Notes under the pieces: model-generated
Seen by the model: the letters and a program-made list of their open reading frames with translations, nothing else
The model's database searches: none
What the model was told of the DNA's origin: nothing
Source of the DNA: Candidatus Nitrosopumilus limneticus
GTDB taxonomy: Archaea; Thermoproteota; Nitrososphaeria; Nitrososphaerales; Nitrosopumilaceae
NCBI GenBank assembly: GCA_022117465.1
Contig: JAHCGZ010000002.1
Location: 1-64,000 of the forward strand
Direction: 5' to 3'
DNA length: 64,000 nt
Translations under genes and position numbers: made by a program
In this document: piece after piece, positions 1-13,438 of the stretch
How positions within the stretch are numbered: the stretch's first letter is position 1
Layout of the letters: each line of letters begins with the position of its first letter

Positions 1-126
1 AACAATGCATAGCTTACGCTATGTGTGATTTAAAATGAAATCAACAATGCATAGCTTACGCTATGTGTGATTTAAAATGAAATCAACAATGCATAGCTTA
101 CGCTATGTGTGATTTAAAATGAAATC
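1..126. repeat. Three perfect tandem copies of a 42-bp unit (aacaatgcatagcttacgctatgtgtgatttaaaatgaaatc), each with a CATAGC-ttac-GCTATG hairpin
   Basis: Direct reading: identical units begin at 1, 43 and 85. The array may extend beyond the window edge. Confidence 0.95.
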
Positions 127-147
127 ATCGTACAAGTCGTGTATATG
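124..147 (-). other. 3' arm of probable 23S processing stem (pairs imperfectly with ~3207-3235)
   Basis: Reverse complement of atcatcgtacaagtcgtgtatatg is catatacacgacttgtacgatgat; 3207-3235 reads catattacacgactatgcacgacgatcat. Confidence 0.7.
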
Positions 148-159
148 TTATCCACTTGA

Positions 160-3205
<3,046 letters not shown>

Positions 3206-3206
3206 A

Positions 3207-3235
3207 CATATTACACGACTATGCACGACGATCAT
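3207..3235 (-). other. 5' arm of probable 23S processing stem
   Basis: Imperfect inverted complement, with small bulges, of 124-147. Confidence 0.7.
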
Positions 3236-3306
3236 TGCAAGTTACCGGTAAGTAACCCGCTACATCCTTCATACACCACTTTCGTGATGCATTGCATCGA
3301 TGATTT

Positions 3307-3322
3307 GATGTGAAGATTATGT
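3307..3322 (-). other. 3' arm of 16S rRNA processing stem (pairs with 4893-4908)
   Basis: gatgtgaagattatgt is the exact reverse complement of acataatcttcacatc at 4893-4908; the two arms flank 16S. Confidence 0.85.
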
Positions 3323-3348
3323 ACACCCGTACACTTTCCATATGTCTA

Positions 3349-4819
<1,471 letters not shown>

Positions 4820-4892
4820 CTGAATTTCTTTTTTATTTTTGGTCTTGATTATTGAAGTACATTTGTACTTGTAAATTGGAATTGACGGATGC

Positions 4893-4908
4893 ACATAATC
4901 TTCACATC
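4893..4908 (-). other. 5' arm of 16S rRNA processing stem
   Basis: 16-nt perfect inverted complement of 3307-3322. Confidence 0.85.
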
Positions 4909-5197
4909 TCAGAAATGATCTTTCAATCAAATCCTCATTTTTGTATGCGTAAATGGAGGCCCATGAATCATAAACTGGCATATTGCCATACATCATCACG
5001 AGCGCCGCCTATTGCTTTACGTATGCAGAAGTTGAACGTGGAAGAAACAATATAAACCATGCGTGAAATTATACCAGATCGCATCAAAAATTGTAAAAAT
5101 TTCAATAAAATTTTATCAAAAATACTCAATAAAAAAAAGGCACCAGTGAAAATATCAATGATAATTAAAATGCCAGTAAAATTCAACAAATTCAGAA

Positions 5198-6487
5198 TTG
5201 GATCACATAAAAAATTATAAGAAAAAAACACAAGAATCTGCAAAAATATTTTCAAAGTCATTAAAACTTCATGTTCATGGTGTATCACACAACATTAGAT
5301 ATTTTGAACCATATCCATTTGTTGTAAAATCATCTTTAGGAAAAAATTTAGTGGATGTTGACAATAACAAATACACAGATTACTGGATGGGTCATTGGTC
5401 TTTGATATTAGGACACGGTCAAAAAAATGTTAAAGAATCCATTAAAAAACAAATTGAAAAAAGTTGGATGTATGGAACAGTAAACGAACAGACAATAAAA
5501 TTATCAGAATTAATTTCAAAAGCAGTACCAATTGCAGAAAAAATTCGATATGTAACATCAGGCACAGAAGCTACAATGTATGCAGTTAGACTAGCACGTT
5601 CATTTACAGGAAAAAAAATTATTGCAAAAATAGACGGCGGATGGCACGGATATACATCAGATTTACTAAAAAGTGTTAACTGGCCATTTAAAGAATCAGA
5701 AAGTAGTGGAGTAATTAATGAAGAAAAAATAGTTTCGATTCCATATAATGATTTAGAAAATTCATTAAAGATTTTAAAAAAATATTCAAAAAATCTTGCA
5801 GGAGTCATAATAGAACCAGTATTAGGTGGAGGTGGATGTATACCTGCAACAAAAGAATATCTAAAAGGAATACAAGAATTTGTTCATAAAAATAAATCAT
5901 TATTTATTTTAGATGAAATTGTTACAGGTTTTAGATTTAGATATGGCTGTTTGTATACAACAATGAATTTAGATCCAGACATTGTAACATTAGGAAAAAT
6001 AGCTGGAGGAGGAATGGCAATAGGAGTATTATGTGGTAAAAAAGAAATTATGGAATACGCAGACACAACAAATAAGAAAAAGTCGGAAAGATCATACATT
6101 GGAGGAGGCACATTTTCAGCTAATCCAATGTCAATGACTTCAGGATATGCAACTCTAAATTACCTAAAAACAAAAAAATCTACATATGAACAAATTAATT
6201 CCTTAGGGGAGTATGCAAGAAAAGAATTAGAAAAAACTTTTGATGGAAGAGTTGCAGTTACAGGCAAGGGTTCCTTGTTTATGACACATTTTCTTAAAAA
6301 TAACATTACATCAATCACAAATTCTACAGATGTTGCAAAATGTGATGCAAAAATGTTACAAAAATATCACTTTAAGATGATTGCTGAAGATGGCATATTT
6401 TTCCTGCCTGGAAAACTAGGTGCAATATCAATTAGTCATTCTAAAGAAGATATTAAAAAAATGATTAAAGCCTCAGAAAATTTCTAA
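5198..6487 (+). CDS. Class III aminotransferase, glutamate-1-semialdehyde aminomutase-like
   Basis: ORF 429 aa (TTG start); motifs [34 protein letters not shown] typical of the GSAM/class III PLP family. Confidence 0.85.
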   Translation: MDHIKNYKKKTQESAKIFSKSLKLHVHGVSHNIRYFEPYPFVVKSSLGKNLVDVDNNKYTDYWMGHWSLILGHGQKNVKESIKKQIEKSWMYGTVNEQTIKLSELISKAVPIAEKIRYVTSGTEATMYAVRLARSFTGKKIIAKIDGGWHGYTSDLLKSVNWPFKESESSGVINEEKIVSIPYNDLENSLKILKKYSKNLAGVIIEPVLGGGGCIPATKEYLKGIQEFVHKNKSLFILDEIVTGFRFRYGCLYTTMNLDPDIVTLGKIAGGGMAIGVLCGKKEIMEYADTTNKKKSERSYIGGGTFSANPMSMTSGYATLNYLKTKKSTYEQINSLGEYARKELEKTFDGRVAVTGKGSLFMTHFLKNNITSITNSTDVAKCDAKMLQKYHFKMIAEDGIFFLPGKLGAISISHSKEDIKKMIKASENF

Positions 6488-6497
6488 ATAGTAAAAA

Positions 6498-6854
6498 TTA
6501 CTCATTAAATTTCTTTTTCCAAAAAATTAATTCATTAAAGATTTCTAGAAAATTATTAGATTTAATTGTAATATGAATATGAGCAAAAATGTTCTCAAAT
6601 TGTGCTTCAAAAATCATTGTACATTCTTCTTTAAAAAAAGGTACAGAAATTCCAATTTTTTTTAAACTGGTGAATTCAAAATCTTGAATCCTTATGGAAT
6701 TAGAATTTACAATAATTTCTTTTTTATCAGACTTTTTATTAATTAAAATATCTAATTTCTCTTGTAAGGAAATAGGCCACTCTGGAGAATTTTTAGGCCA
6801 ATGGTGTACAAACACTTTATCTGCAAAATAATGAATTTTAAATTCTGACAACAT
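6498..6854 (-). CDS. Hypothetical protein
   Basis: 118-aa ORF filling a gap, convergent with the aminotransferase. Confidence 0.6.
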   Translation of the reverse strand: MLSEFKIHYFADKVFVHHWPKNSPEWPISLQEKLDILINKKSDKKEIIVNSNSIRIQDFEFTSLKKIGISVPFFKEECTMIFEAQFENIFAHIHITIKSNNFLEIFNELIFWKKKFNE

Positions 6855-6950
6855 TACAAATTAGAAATAAATCAAATTAAGGGTATCTTTAAAAAATTCA
6901 AATTGCAAAATTAGGATAAAATTCATTAGCAGTAGTTTTTGTATAAAGAT

Positions 6951-7772
6951 ATGGGATTATTTGGATCAAAAGAAAATCCAGAGGATATCAGATATAATGC
7001 AATGTCCATGATGGAGAGAAATCAACCAAAAGTAGCAGTTTCATTATTTAACAAAATTCTAAATCTGAATGCAAATGATGTGGGGGCACTATTTAACAAA
7101 GGATTAGCATTAAATCAAATGAGAAAATATAGTGATGCAATTACTTGTTTTGATAAACTATTAGCAATTAATCCAAATGATGCACAAGCATTAAACAATA
7201 AAGGAATTGCAATGGCAGAAAATGGAAATATTCAGGCAGCTTCGGAATGTTATGATGAAGCAATTGTAGCTGATCCAAAATTTGCAGCATCATATTTTAA
7301 CAAAGGAGTTTTATTGGACAAACTTCAAGAGCATGAACTAGCGTTAACGGTATTAGAAAAGGCAATTTCAGTAGATTCAAGAAAACCAAATGCAATGGTC
7401 TACAAAGGAATTGTTTTAGGAAAAATGAAAAGACATGAGGAAGCACTAAATTGTTTTGAAAATGTTTGTAAAAAGTATCCAAATAATGAGGATGCATTTT
7501 TTCAAAAGGGAGTTCAACTTGCAGAATTAGGAAAACATGAAAAAGCACTACAGGTGTTTGATGAAATTTTAAAAAAATATAAAGACAATGTAAATGTAAT
7601 TTATGCAAAATCTAGAAGTAATGCTGCACTAAAAAAATATCCAGAGGCATTAGAATTATTAAAACAAGCAATTACAAGAAACCCAAAAATTATTCGTAAT
7701 TGGGCAAAGGAAGAACCAATTTTTACAGTGTTACATAACGATGATAAATTCAGAGCACTAGTAAAATTATAA
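6951..7772 (+). CDS. TPR-repeat protein
   Basis: Multiple 34-aa TPR-like units (ALFNKGLALNQMRKYSDAITCFDKLLAINPND...). Start chosen at the MGLF Met rather than the ORF-track Met at 6939. Confidence 0.85.
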   Translation: MGLFGSKENPEDIRYNAMSMMERNQPKVAVSLFNKILNLNANDVGALFNKGLALNQMRKYSDAITCFDKLLAINPNDAQALNNKGIAMAENGNIQAASECYDEAIVADPKFAASYFNKGVLLDKLQEHELALTVLEKAISVDSRKPNAMVYKGIVLGKMKRHEEALNCFENVCKKYPNNEDAFFQKGVQLAELGKHEKALQVFDEILKKYKDNVNVIYAKSRSNAALKKYPEALELLKQAITRNPKIIRNWAKEEPIFTVLHNDDKFRALVKL

Positions 7773-7833
7773 AATTTTCATACGTACAGTATAATTCAAA
7801 ACAAAGAAAAAGAGGTAATTTATTAAAAATATC

Positions 7834-8289
7834 ATGAAAAAATCAAATATTAATGGCATATCTGATAAAAGAAAAGTAAATCCAGAGTGGTTCACAGGAG
7901 AAACATGGATGAAAGTTCTTTCAGAAAAAATTCAATCAAAAGATCAAGATATCTATCACGTTCATTTTCAAAAAGGTTCTAGAACAAAACTTCACTTTCA
8001 CAATGGAAACCAAATATTGATGGCAGTAAAGGGAAAAGGAAGTTTAGAAATTTTTAAAAAATATGGGTCTAAAAAATCAGAATTTAAGATTAAAAAAACT
8101 GAAAGTATTAGTCTTAATGAAGGAGATATCATACACATTCCTGCAAAAACACTCCATACTCACGGTTCTGTAGATAAAATAAAAGAATTTTCACATATTG
8201 CAATCAACATATTACCTACAAAAAATTCTGCATACAAAACAACTTGGTATGAATCAGATTTTAAAAATCAAGTTACAAAAATCATTTAG
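7834..8289 (+). CDS. Cupin-domain protein
   Basis: HFHNGNQILMAVKGKG...GDIIHIPAKTLHTHG cupin motifs. Confidence 0.75.
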   Translation: MKKSNINGISDKRKVNPEWFTGETWMKVLSEKIQSKDQDIYHVHFQKGSRTKLHFHNGNQILMAVKGKGSLEIFKKYGSKKSEFKIKKTESISLNEGDIIHIPAKTLHTHGSVDKIKEFSHIAINILPTKNSAYKTTWYESDFKNQVTKII

Positions 8290-8294
8290 TAGCA

Positions 8295-8657
8295 ATGTCA
8301 ATAAAAGAAAATGTGAAAATTAAGTTTATTCAAGGAGATGAAGGGTTAAAAATAAAACAATATTTTGAACCACAAAATACATCAAATGCAATTAACTACA
8401 GTATAGCACAATTTTTACTAGAAAGTGGAAAAAAAACTAAACTCCATAAAATAAGATCATCTGAAATTTACTATATTTTACAAGGCAATGGAAAATTAAA
8501 AATAAATGAAGAATTTTTTGAATTAAAAAAAGATGATTCAGCATATGTGCCTCCAAACTCAAAACAATTTATTGAAAATATTGGAACAGAGGACTTGCGC
8601 TTTTTATGCATTGTAGAACCTGCATGGAAATCAGAAGATGATGAAATTTTGGAATAA
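8295..8657 (+). CDS. Cupin-domain protein
   Basis: KLHKIRSSEIYYILQGNGKLKI...DDSAYVPPNSKQFIENIG cupin motifs. Confidence 0.8.
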   Translation: MSIKENVKIKFIQGDEGLKIKQYFEPQNTSNAINYSIAQFLLESGKKTKLHKIRSSEIYYILQGNGKLKINEEFFELKKDDSAYVPPNSKQFIENIGTEDLRFLCIVEPAWKSEDDEILE

Positions 8658-8708
8658 AATATTCGATTACTGGCAATGATTATTAACATATAACAAACTA
8701 TATTTTAT

Positions 8709-9377
8709 ATGAACATACGAGAGGCCCTAGTAATATTAAATATTAATCAGAGTTCATCACAAGCAGAAATTAAGTCAGCATATAGAAAAATGGCTTTAGA
8801 ATTACATCCAGATAAAAATAAAGAAAAAAATGAAGACACACAATTTAAAAAAATTACAGAAGCATATAATTTTCTAAAAAATAATAAAAGAGATGATACA
8901 ATTTATGAACAAGCAAAACAAAATTCTGGTAATCAAAAAATTAAGCCAAAATCTCAATGGGGAGCACCAAATGATGGAGGTATTCCAGAACAAGATTGGG
9001 GTAAATACACACGTGAGTTTGAAGAAGGTGACCCTACATTTTGGAAGGAATATGAAAAAAAATTCTGGGAAGATTATAATGCGAGAGTGAGACCTGACGG
9101 TAAAAATGGAGAATATTCAAAGGCAGAAGAACCAAACAACCAACCAGAACTTCAAGTTACTGTGGACAAATCATTATGCATTGGTTGTTGTAGTTGTGAA
9201 ATAATTGCACCAACCGTATTTGAAATAGATAAAAATACTAAGACAAATCCTAAATCAAAAGTAATTAATCAAAAAGGTGCAGGTATAAATAAAATCATGA
9301 ATGCCGCACAAACATGTCCAACAAAAGCAATTACAGTAGAAAATATCAGAACAAAAGAAAAATTATTTCCATATTAA
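8709..9377 (+). CDS. J-domain/ferredoxin fusion protein (DnaJ-Fer type)
   Basis: N-terminal J domain with HPD (LELHPDKNK) and C-terminal ferredoxin-like cysteines CIGCCSCE...CPTKAI. Confidence 0.88.
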   Translation: MNIREALVILNINQSSSQAEIKSAYRKMALELHPDKNKEKNEDTQFKKITEAYNFLKNNKRDDTIYEQAKQNSGNQKIKPKSQWGAPNDGGIPEQDWGKYTREFEEGDPTFWKEYEKKFWEDYNARVRPDGKNGEYSKAEEPNNQPELQVTVDKSLCIGCCSCEIIAPTVFEIDKNTKTNPKSKVINQKGAGINKIMNAAQTCPTKAITVENIRTKEKLFPY

Positions 9378-9781
9378 ATTTTTAATAAATTATAATATTT
9401 TTCATTTTCAGCATCAGATAATTTCAAAGATGGGTTAAACATACTATGAATAGGTCCTGCAGAATCAAACTTACTTCTTGGAACTAAATGAACATGAACA
9501 TGAGGAATTTCCTGACCAGCATCCTCACCGTTATGTATTGCAATTAAAGTTGAACCAGTAATAGAGTCAACTTTAGATACCATTGTATGAACTAGTGAAA
9601 ATAAATCAGAATTTTCATCACTAGTAAGATCTTGAACTTTTTGATGATGTTTTTTTGGAATTACAAGTACATGTCCTTTAGATAACGGAAAAGCATCTAA
9701 AAAACAGATAGAGTATGGTGTTTGATGAAGAATTTTTGCAGGAATTTGTTTTAATATTATTTTACAAAAAATACAATCCAT
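9374..9781 (-). CDS. HIT-family hydrolase
   Basis: CIFCKI N-terminus and HVHVHLVPR histidine triad. Confidence 0.92.
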   Translation of the reverse strand: MDCIFCKIILKQIPAKILHQTPYSICFLDAFPLSKGHVLVIPKKHHQKVQDLTSDENSDLFSLVHTMVSKVDSITGSTLIAIHNGEDAGQEIPHVHVHLVPRSKFDSAGPIHSMFNPSLKLSDAENEKYYNLLKI

Positions 9782-9818
9782 AAAGATTAAAGTAATTTTT
9801 AAAATATCAAAGTATCTA

Positions 9819-10097
9819 TCAAGGAGTTACAATAGTAGCCCAAGCCAAATCCTTTCCAAATTTTATGGTGACCTTGTCTCCAGTAGACAATTCACAATTT
9901 TCAATAATTTTAGGAACAGAATCAATTGTTTCTACATAACACGTTCCATTATCATTATTCAAAATTACAACATCTTCAAAAACATCCTCACGAATTAAAT
10001 TCCAAAATGGAAAAACCATAGTAGATAAAACAATTCCCGCAGCTAAAAAGGCACATCCAAAAACTAAGCCTTGTTGTTGAGCAGAGCTTAATTTCAT
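9819..10097 (-). CDS. Small membrane protein of unknown function
   Basis: MKLSSAQQQGLVFGCAFLAAGIVLSTMVFPFW... single predicted TM. Internal Met start preferred because the ORF-track start overlaps the next gene. Confidence 0.6.
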   Translation of the reverse strand: MKLSSAQQQGLVFGCAFLAAGIVLSTMVFPFWNLIREDVFEDVVILNNDNGTCYVETIDSVPKIIENCELSTGDKVTIKFGKDLAWATIVTP

Positions 10098-10098
10098 T

Positions 10099-10266
10099 TT
10101 ACCATGTACCGCCGTCCCCACCATTAGGATTCAATTTTTTGGCAGGTACGTTTCCATGTGCTTTTTTCATGTGTTTTTTTAATCTCTCTGGATCATGTAA
10201 TTCAGTTCCACAAACATTACATTTTGTTTGAGTGTCACTAATTTTGTTACGATTAAACAAACCCAT
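10099..10266 (-). CDS. Small C2H2-type zinc-finger protein (55 aa, below the ORF-track cutoff)
   Basis: Own translation: MGLFNRNKISDTQTKCNVCGTELHDPERLKKHMKKAHGNVPAKKLNPNGGDGGTW. Confidence 0.75.
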   Translation of the reverse strand: MGLFNRNKISDTQTKCNVCGTELHDPERLKKHMKKAHGNVPAKKLNPNGGDGGTW

Positions 10267-10321
10267 AATACCAAATTGATGAAGAAATACATTATAAAGG
10301 ATACTGAGTTTTTGTCAATTT

Positions 10322-11461
10322 ATGTTAGTAAAAAATATCACAGTTTTAGGTTCAGGAGTAATGGGTCACGGTATTGCTCAAGTATCAGCAACTGCAGGAT
10401 ATAATGTAGTTTTACGAGATATCAAACAAGAATTTTTAGATAAAGCAATGGAGAAAATAAAATGGAGTTTAGACAAACTAGTTTCAAAAGGGAAAATTTC
10501 CAAAGAAGAGGGAGATTCAATATTTTCAAGAATAACACCGATTGTAGATTTGAATGAAGCAGTAAAAAATGCAGAGTTGGTAATAGAAGTAGTTCCAGAA
10601 ATTATGGATTTAAAAAAATCAGTTTATGCAGAACTAGACATAGCAGCAGGACCAAAAGTGATTTTTGCATCAAACACAAGTACATTACCAATTACAGAAA
10701 TAGCAAATACTACATCTCGCCCTGAAAAATTTATAGGGATTCATTTTTTCAATCCGCCACAATTAATGAAATTAGTAGAAGTAATTCCAGGGCAGAAGAC
10801 ATCACAAGAAGTCACTGATTTAACTCAGGAATATGTAAAATCAATCAATAAACAATCTGTATTGTGTAGAAAAGATGTACCAGGATTTATCATTAACAGA
10901 TTATTTATTCCAATGGTTCATGAAGCATGCTATGCAAAAGATAGAACAAATTCAACATTAGAAGAAATTGATTCTGCAGTGAAATTTAAGTTAGGGTTTC
11001 CAATGGGAATTTTTGAGTTAGCAGATTTTACAGGAATGGATGTAATTCATAAAGCAACAGTAGAAATGCACCTACGAGATAAAAAAGTGATAAACCCACA
11101 TCCAATAGTAGAAAAAATGTTTGATGATAAAAAATTGGGCCAAAAATCAGGAGAAGGATACTACAAATATTCAGATGACAAATATGAAAGAGTAGCATTA
11201 TCAGAACAACTAGCAGAAAAATTCAATCCAATTCAATTAGTAGCCAATATTTTAAACAATGCAGCTTGGCTGGTTACAAATGGGGCAAGTGACATTGCAG
11301 AAATAGAAAAAGCGGCTCAATTAGGATTAGGATTAAAAAAACCACTATTTGAAACAGCAAAAGAAATTGGAATAAAAAACATAATAGATGAATTAAATAA
11401 ACTTGCTAAAATACATGGTGAATTTTACAAACCAGATCCATTACTAGTTTCTATGCAGTAA
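10322..11461 (+). CDS. 3-hydroxyacyl-CoA (3-hydroxybutyryl-CoA) dehydrogenase
   Basis: GSGVMGHGIAQVSATAGYNVVLRDI Rossmann motif, FFNPPQLMKLVEVIPG, DVPGFIINRLFIPM. Confidence 0.93.
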   Translation: MLVKNITVLGSGVMGHGIAQVSATAGYNVVLRDIKQEFLDKAMEKIKWSLDKLVSKGKISKEEGDSIFSRITPIVDLNEAVKNAELVIEVVPEIMDLKKSVYAELDIAAGPKVIFASNTSTLPITEIANTTSRPEKFIGIHFFNPPQLMKLVEVIPGQKTSQEVTDLTQEYVKSINKQSVLCRKDVPGFIINRLFIPMVHEACYAKDRTNSTLEEIDSAVKFKLGFPMGIFELADFTGMDVIHKATVEMHLRDKKVINPHPIVEKMFDDKKLGQKSGEGYYKYSDDKYERVALSEQLAEKFNPIQLVANILNNAAWLVTNGASDIAEIEKAAQLGLGLKKPLFETAKEIGIKNIIDELNKLAKIHGEFYKPDPLLVSMQ

Positions 11462-11960
11462 TTAATTCTAAAATTTTCTCAACTGCTTGCTTAGGAGTAT
11501 CAACGCCAATTATTTTTATATTTTTTCTATGATCAATATATCCATCAATGTATGGTGCAATCGTACTATCAAACCCTCTAATTGCAACCATTGGTTTTTT
11601 ATTCATATATGCAGCACAAACTTCAGACAATGTTCCTGAACCACCACCTACAATAATTACACCATCAGCAGACAATGCATTAAGAAAATCACGAGTAAAC
11701 CCCATTCCAGAAGGAATTACAATATCACAGTATTCATTGGCAAATGTTGGATCATCTTGAGGAATTATTCCTAGAGTTAAACCGCCACCATCCTTTGCAC
11801 CATGTGAACATGCATTCATGACACCACCAAGACCACCAGTAATCAATAGAGAATCAGATTTTGCAATCTCCATTCCAATTTCATATGCAATTTTCTCATG
11901 TTTAGGAGTACATCCAGTTGTGTTATTTCCAATTACTAGAATTTGTCTTTTCTTTACCAT
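11451..11960 (-). CDS. LOG/TIGR00725-like Rossmann-fold protein
   Basis: LLITGGLGGVMNACSHGAKDGGG...IIVGGGSGTLSEVCAAY, the PGGxGT-like motif family. Confidence 0.8.
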   Translation of the reverse strand: MVKKRQILVIGNNTTGCTPKHEKIAYEIGMEIAKSDSLLITGGLGGVMNACSHGAKDGGGLTLGIIPQDDPTFANEYCDIVIPSGMGFTRDFLNALSADGVIIVGGGSGTLSEVCAAYMNKKPMVAIRGFDSTIAPYIDGYIDHRKNIKIIGVDTPKQAVEKILELITA

Positions 11961-12034
11961 ACTGGATCTTAAAGAAACTATTTCAAATAGGTTTCCAGAG
12001 AAAAGGATATTAGTGAATTATCTGAAATTAGTTT

Positions 12035-12157
12035 ATGAATACACGTTCAATGCCAGTCTGTTTTACTGAAAAACAATACAAAATGATTGAAGAATTTGCC
12101 AAGAAAAATGGAATGCTTAATGCAAGCCAAGCTCTTGAGAAAATCCTTAGTGAATGA
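12035..12157 (+). CDS. Small 40-aa protein, possibly ribbon-helix-helix-like
   Basis: Own translation: MNTRSMPVCFTEKQYKMIEEFAKKNGMLNASQALEKILSE. Confidence 0.5.
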   Translation: MNTRSMPVCFTEKQYKMIEEFAKKNGMLNASQALEKILSE

Positions 12158-12275
12158 ATAGTTTTTATAATTTTTAATTATTTTTATTTTTTAGCGGGAT
12201 ATACGTATAATTAGCAACAGTTGAAATGAGGTGTTTACATTTAATAATTATATATTTTCTAATTAAATGAGAATC

Positions 12276-12686
12276 ATGGGATTATTTACTAAAAAACCAA
12301 TAAATTGTATAATTTGCAATAAAGAATTAACACATAAACATAAACCAAAAAAAGAGTGGAATATCAAAGGTTTTCTTTGCGGAGATTGCCATTTTGATAA
12401 ATCCAAAGAATACTATGAAGGACAAGTGAGACAACCATGTGTTAAATGTGGAATAACTCAGAAAATTACTGATTTATGGGAACCAAGATGGCAATGGGAC
12501 ATGGAAGGATTATTTTGCAAAAAATGTTTTGATGAAAAAGAAAAGGATCATGATCAAAAGAAAAATTTTTGCGCATTATGTGAAACAAAAATGCCGTTAA
12601 TTAGACATAATCCAAAGAAACATTGGAAAATGGATGGTCAATTATGTAGAAATTGCTGGGATAAAAAGAAAGCAGAGTTTGGATAA
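12276..12686 (+). CDS. Multi-CxxC zinc-binding protein with three internal repeats
   Basis: CIICNKEL..LCGDCHF / CVKCG..FCKKCF / CALCETKM..LCRNCW; start at MGLFTKK. Confidence 0.75.
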   Translation: MGLFTKKPINCIICNKELTHKHKPKKEWNIKGFLCGDCHFDKSKEYYEGQVRQPCVKCGITQKITDLWEPRWQWDMEGLFCKKCFDEKEKDHDQKKNFCALCETKMPLIRHNPKKHWKMDGQLCRNCWDKKKAEFG

Positions 12687-12688
12687 GA

Positions 12689-12886
12689 GTGAATTTTTTT
12701 AAAAAATATGCTTGTGATGATTGTGATAAAAAATTTTCAAAACAGGAAGAATTAATGAATCATCAACAAATAATTCATGGAAAAAATTCAGAATATGACT
12801 GTAAAAAATGTAACAAAAATTTTTCAAACATGGAAGATATGAGAACTCACTTACAAAGAGAACATAGTTATAAAAAATACAGATAA
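12689..12886 (+). CDS. Two-finger C2H2 zinc-finger protein
   Basis: CDDCDKKFSKQEELMNHQQIIH and CKKCNKNFSNMEDMRTHLQREH; GTG start. Confidence 0.8.
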   Translation: MNFFKKYACDDCDKKFSKQEELMNHQQIIHGKNSEYDCKKCNKNFSNMEDMRTHLQREHSYKKYR

Positions 12887-13081
12887 TTAAATTGCGTATA
12901 TAGTTTTTACTACTGGTGGTCTAACTTTAGTAAATACTCTGAATCCACAAATGCATTTGATTTCAGGTAAACGAGAAAGTTCAGTATTAGAAGCAGTTGT
13001 TCCACATCTTAAGCAAGCATAATTTACTTCAAATACTCCTACAGAAGTTTCTTCTTTTTCATCAGTAATTTCTTCAACCAT
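12887..13081 (-). CDS. rpoP: DNA-directed RNA polymerase subunit P (Rpo12)
   Basis: YACLRCG...IKCICGFRVFTKVRPPVVKTIYAI matches the CxxC..CxxG...RPPxVK layout of archaeal RpoP. Confidence 0.8.
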   Translation of the reverse strand: MVEEITDEKEETSVGVFEVNYACLRCGTTASNTELSRLPEIKCICGFRVFTKVRPPVVKTIYAI

Positions 13082-13120
13082 GTCTATAATCAATAATTTC
13101 TATAATTTAAGGATAACAAA

Positions 13121-13429
13121 TTATGTTAATGATAATTCGATGTATACATCATCAGGAATGTTGAGTTTCATCAATTGTCTAATTGCTTTATCATCTGCAT
13201 TAATATTGATTATTCTTCGATGCATACGCATTTCCCATTTCTCATAAGTTTCAGTACCACTACCACATGGAGATTTTCTAGTAGCAATGTGTAAACGTTT
13301 TACAGGAAGTGGAGTAGGTCCTTGTATTTTTACACCAGTTTTTTTACCAATACCCATTATCTCATCACAAACAATATCTAATTTTGGTAAACTAATCGAG
13401 GTGAGTTTAACACGGGCAGTTTGTGTCAT
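13121..13429 (-). CDS. rps10: 30S ribosomal protein S10 (uS10)
   Basis: ARVKLTSISLPKLDIVCDEI...GPTPLPVKRLHIATRKSPCGSGTETYEKWEMRMHRRII. Confidence 0.93.
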   Translation of the reverse strand: MTQTARVKLTSISLPKLDIVCDEIMGIGKKTGVKIQGPTPLPVKRLHIATRKSPCGSGTETYEKWEMRMHRRIININADDKAIRQLMKLNIPDDVYIELSLT

Positions 13430-13438
13430 ACAAAACGC

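Noticed and set aside
1-126. Possible CRISPR array
   Set aside because: The repeats are directly adjacent with no unique spacers and no cas genes; this is a simple tandem repeat.
4968-5288. 106-aa antisense ORF spanning the rRNA leader and start of the aminotransferase
   Set aside because: Overlaps a better-supported gene and the rRNA leader; the hydrophobic translation is likely an artefact of A-rich DNA.
5419-5808. Antisense ORF inside the aminotransferase (and similar shadows such as 7297..7608, 13535..14017, 16791..17273, 57816..58058)
   Set aside because: Fully embedded opposite well-supported coding genes, with biased hydrophobic or low-complexity composition expected from the reverse complement of AT-rich codons.
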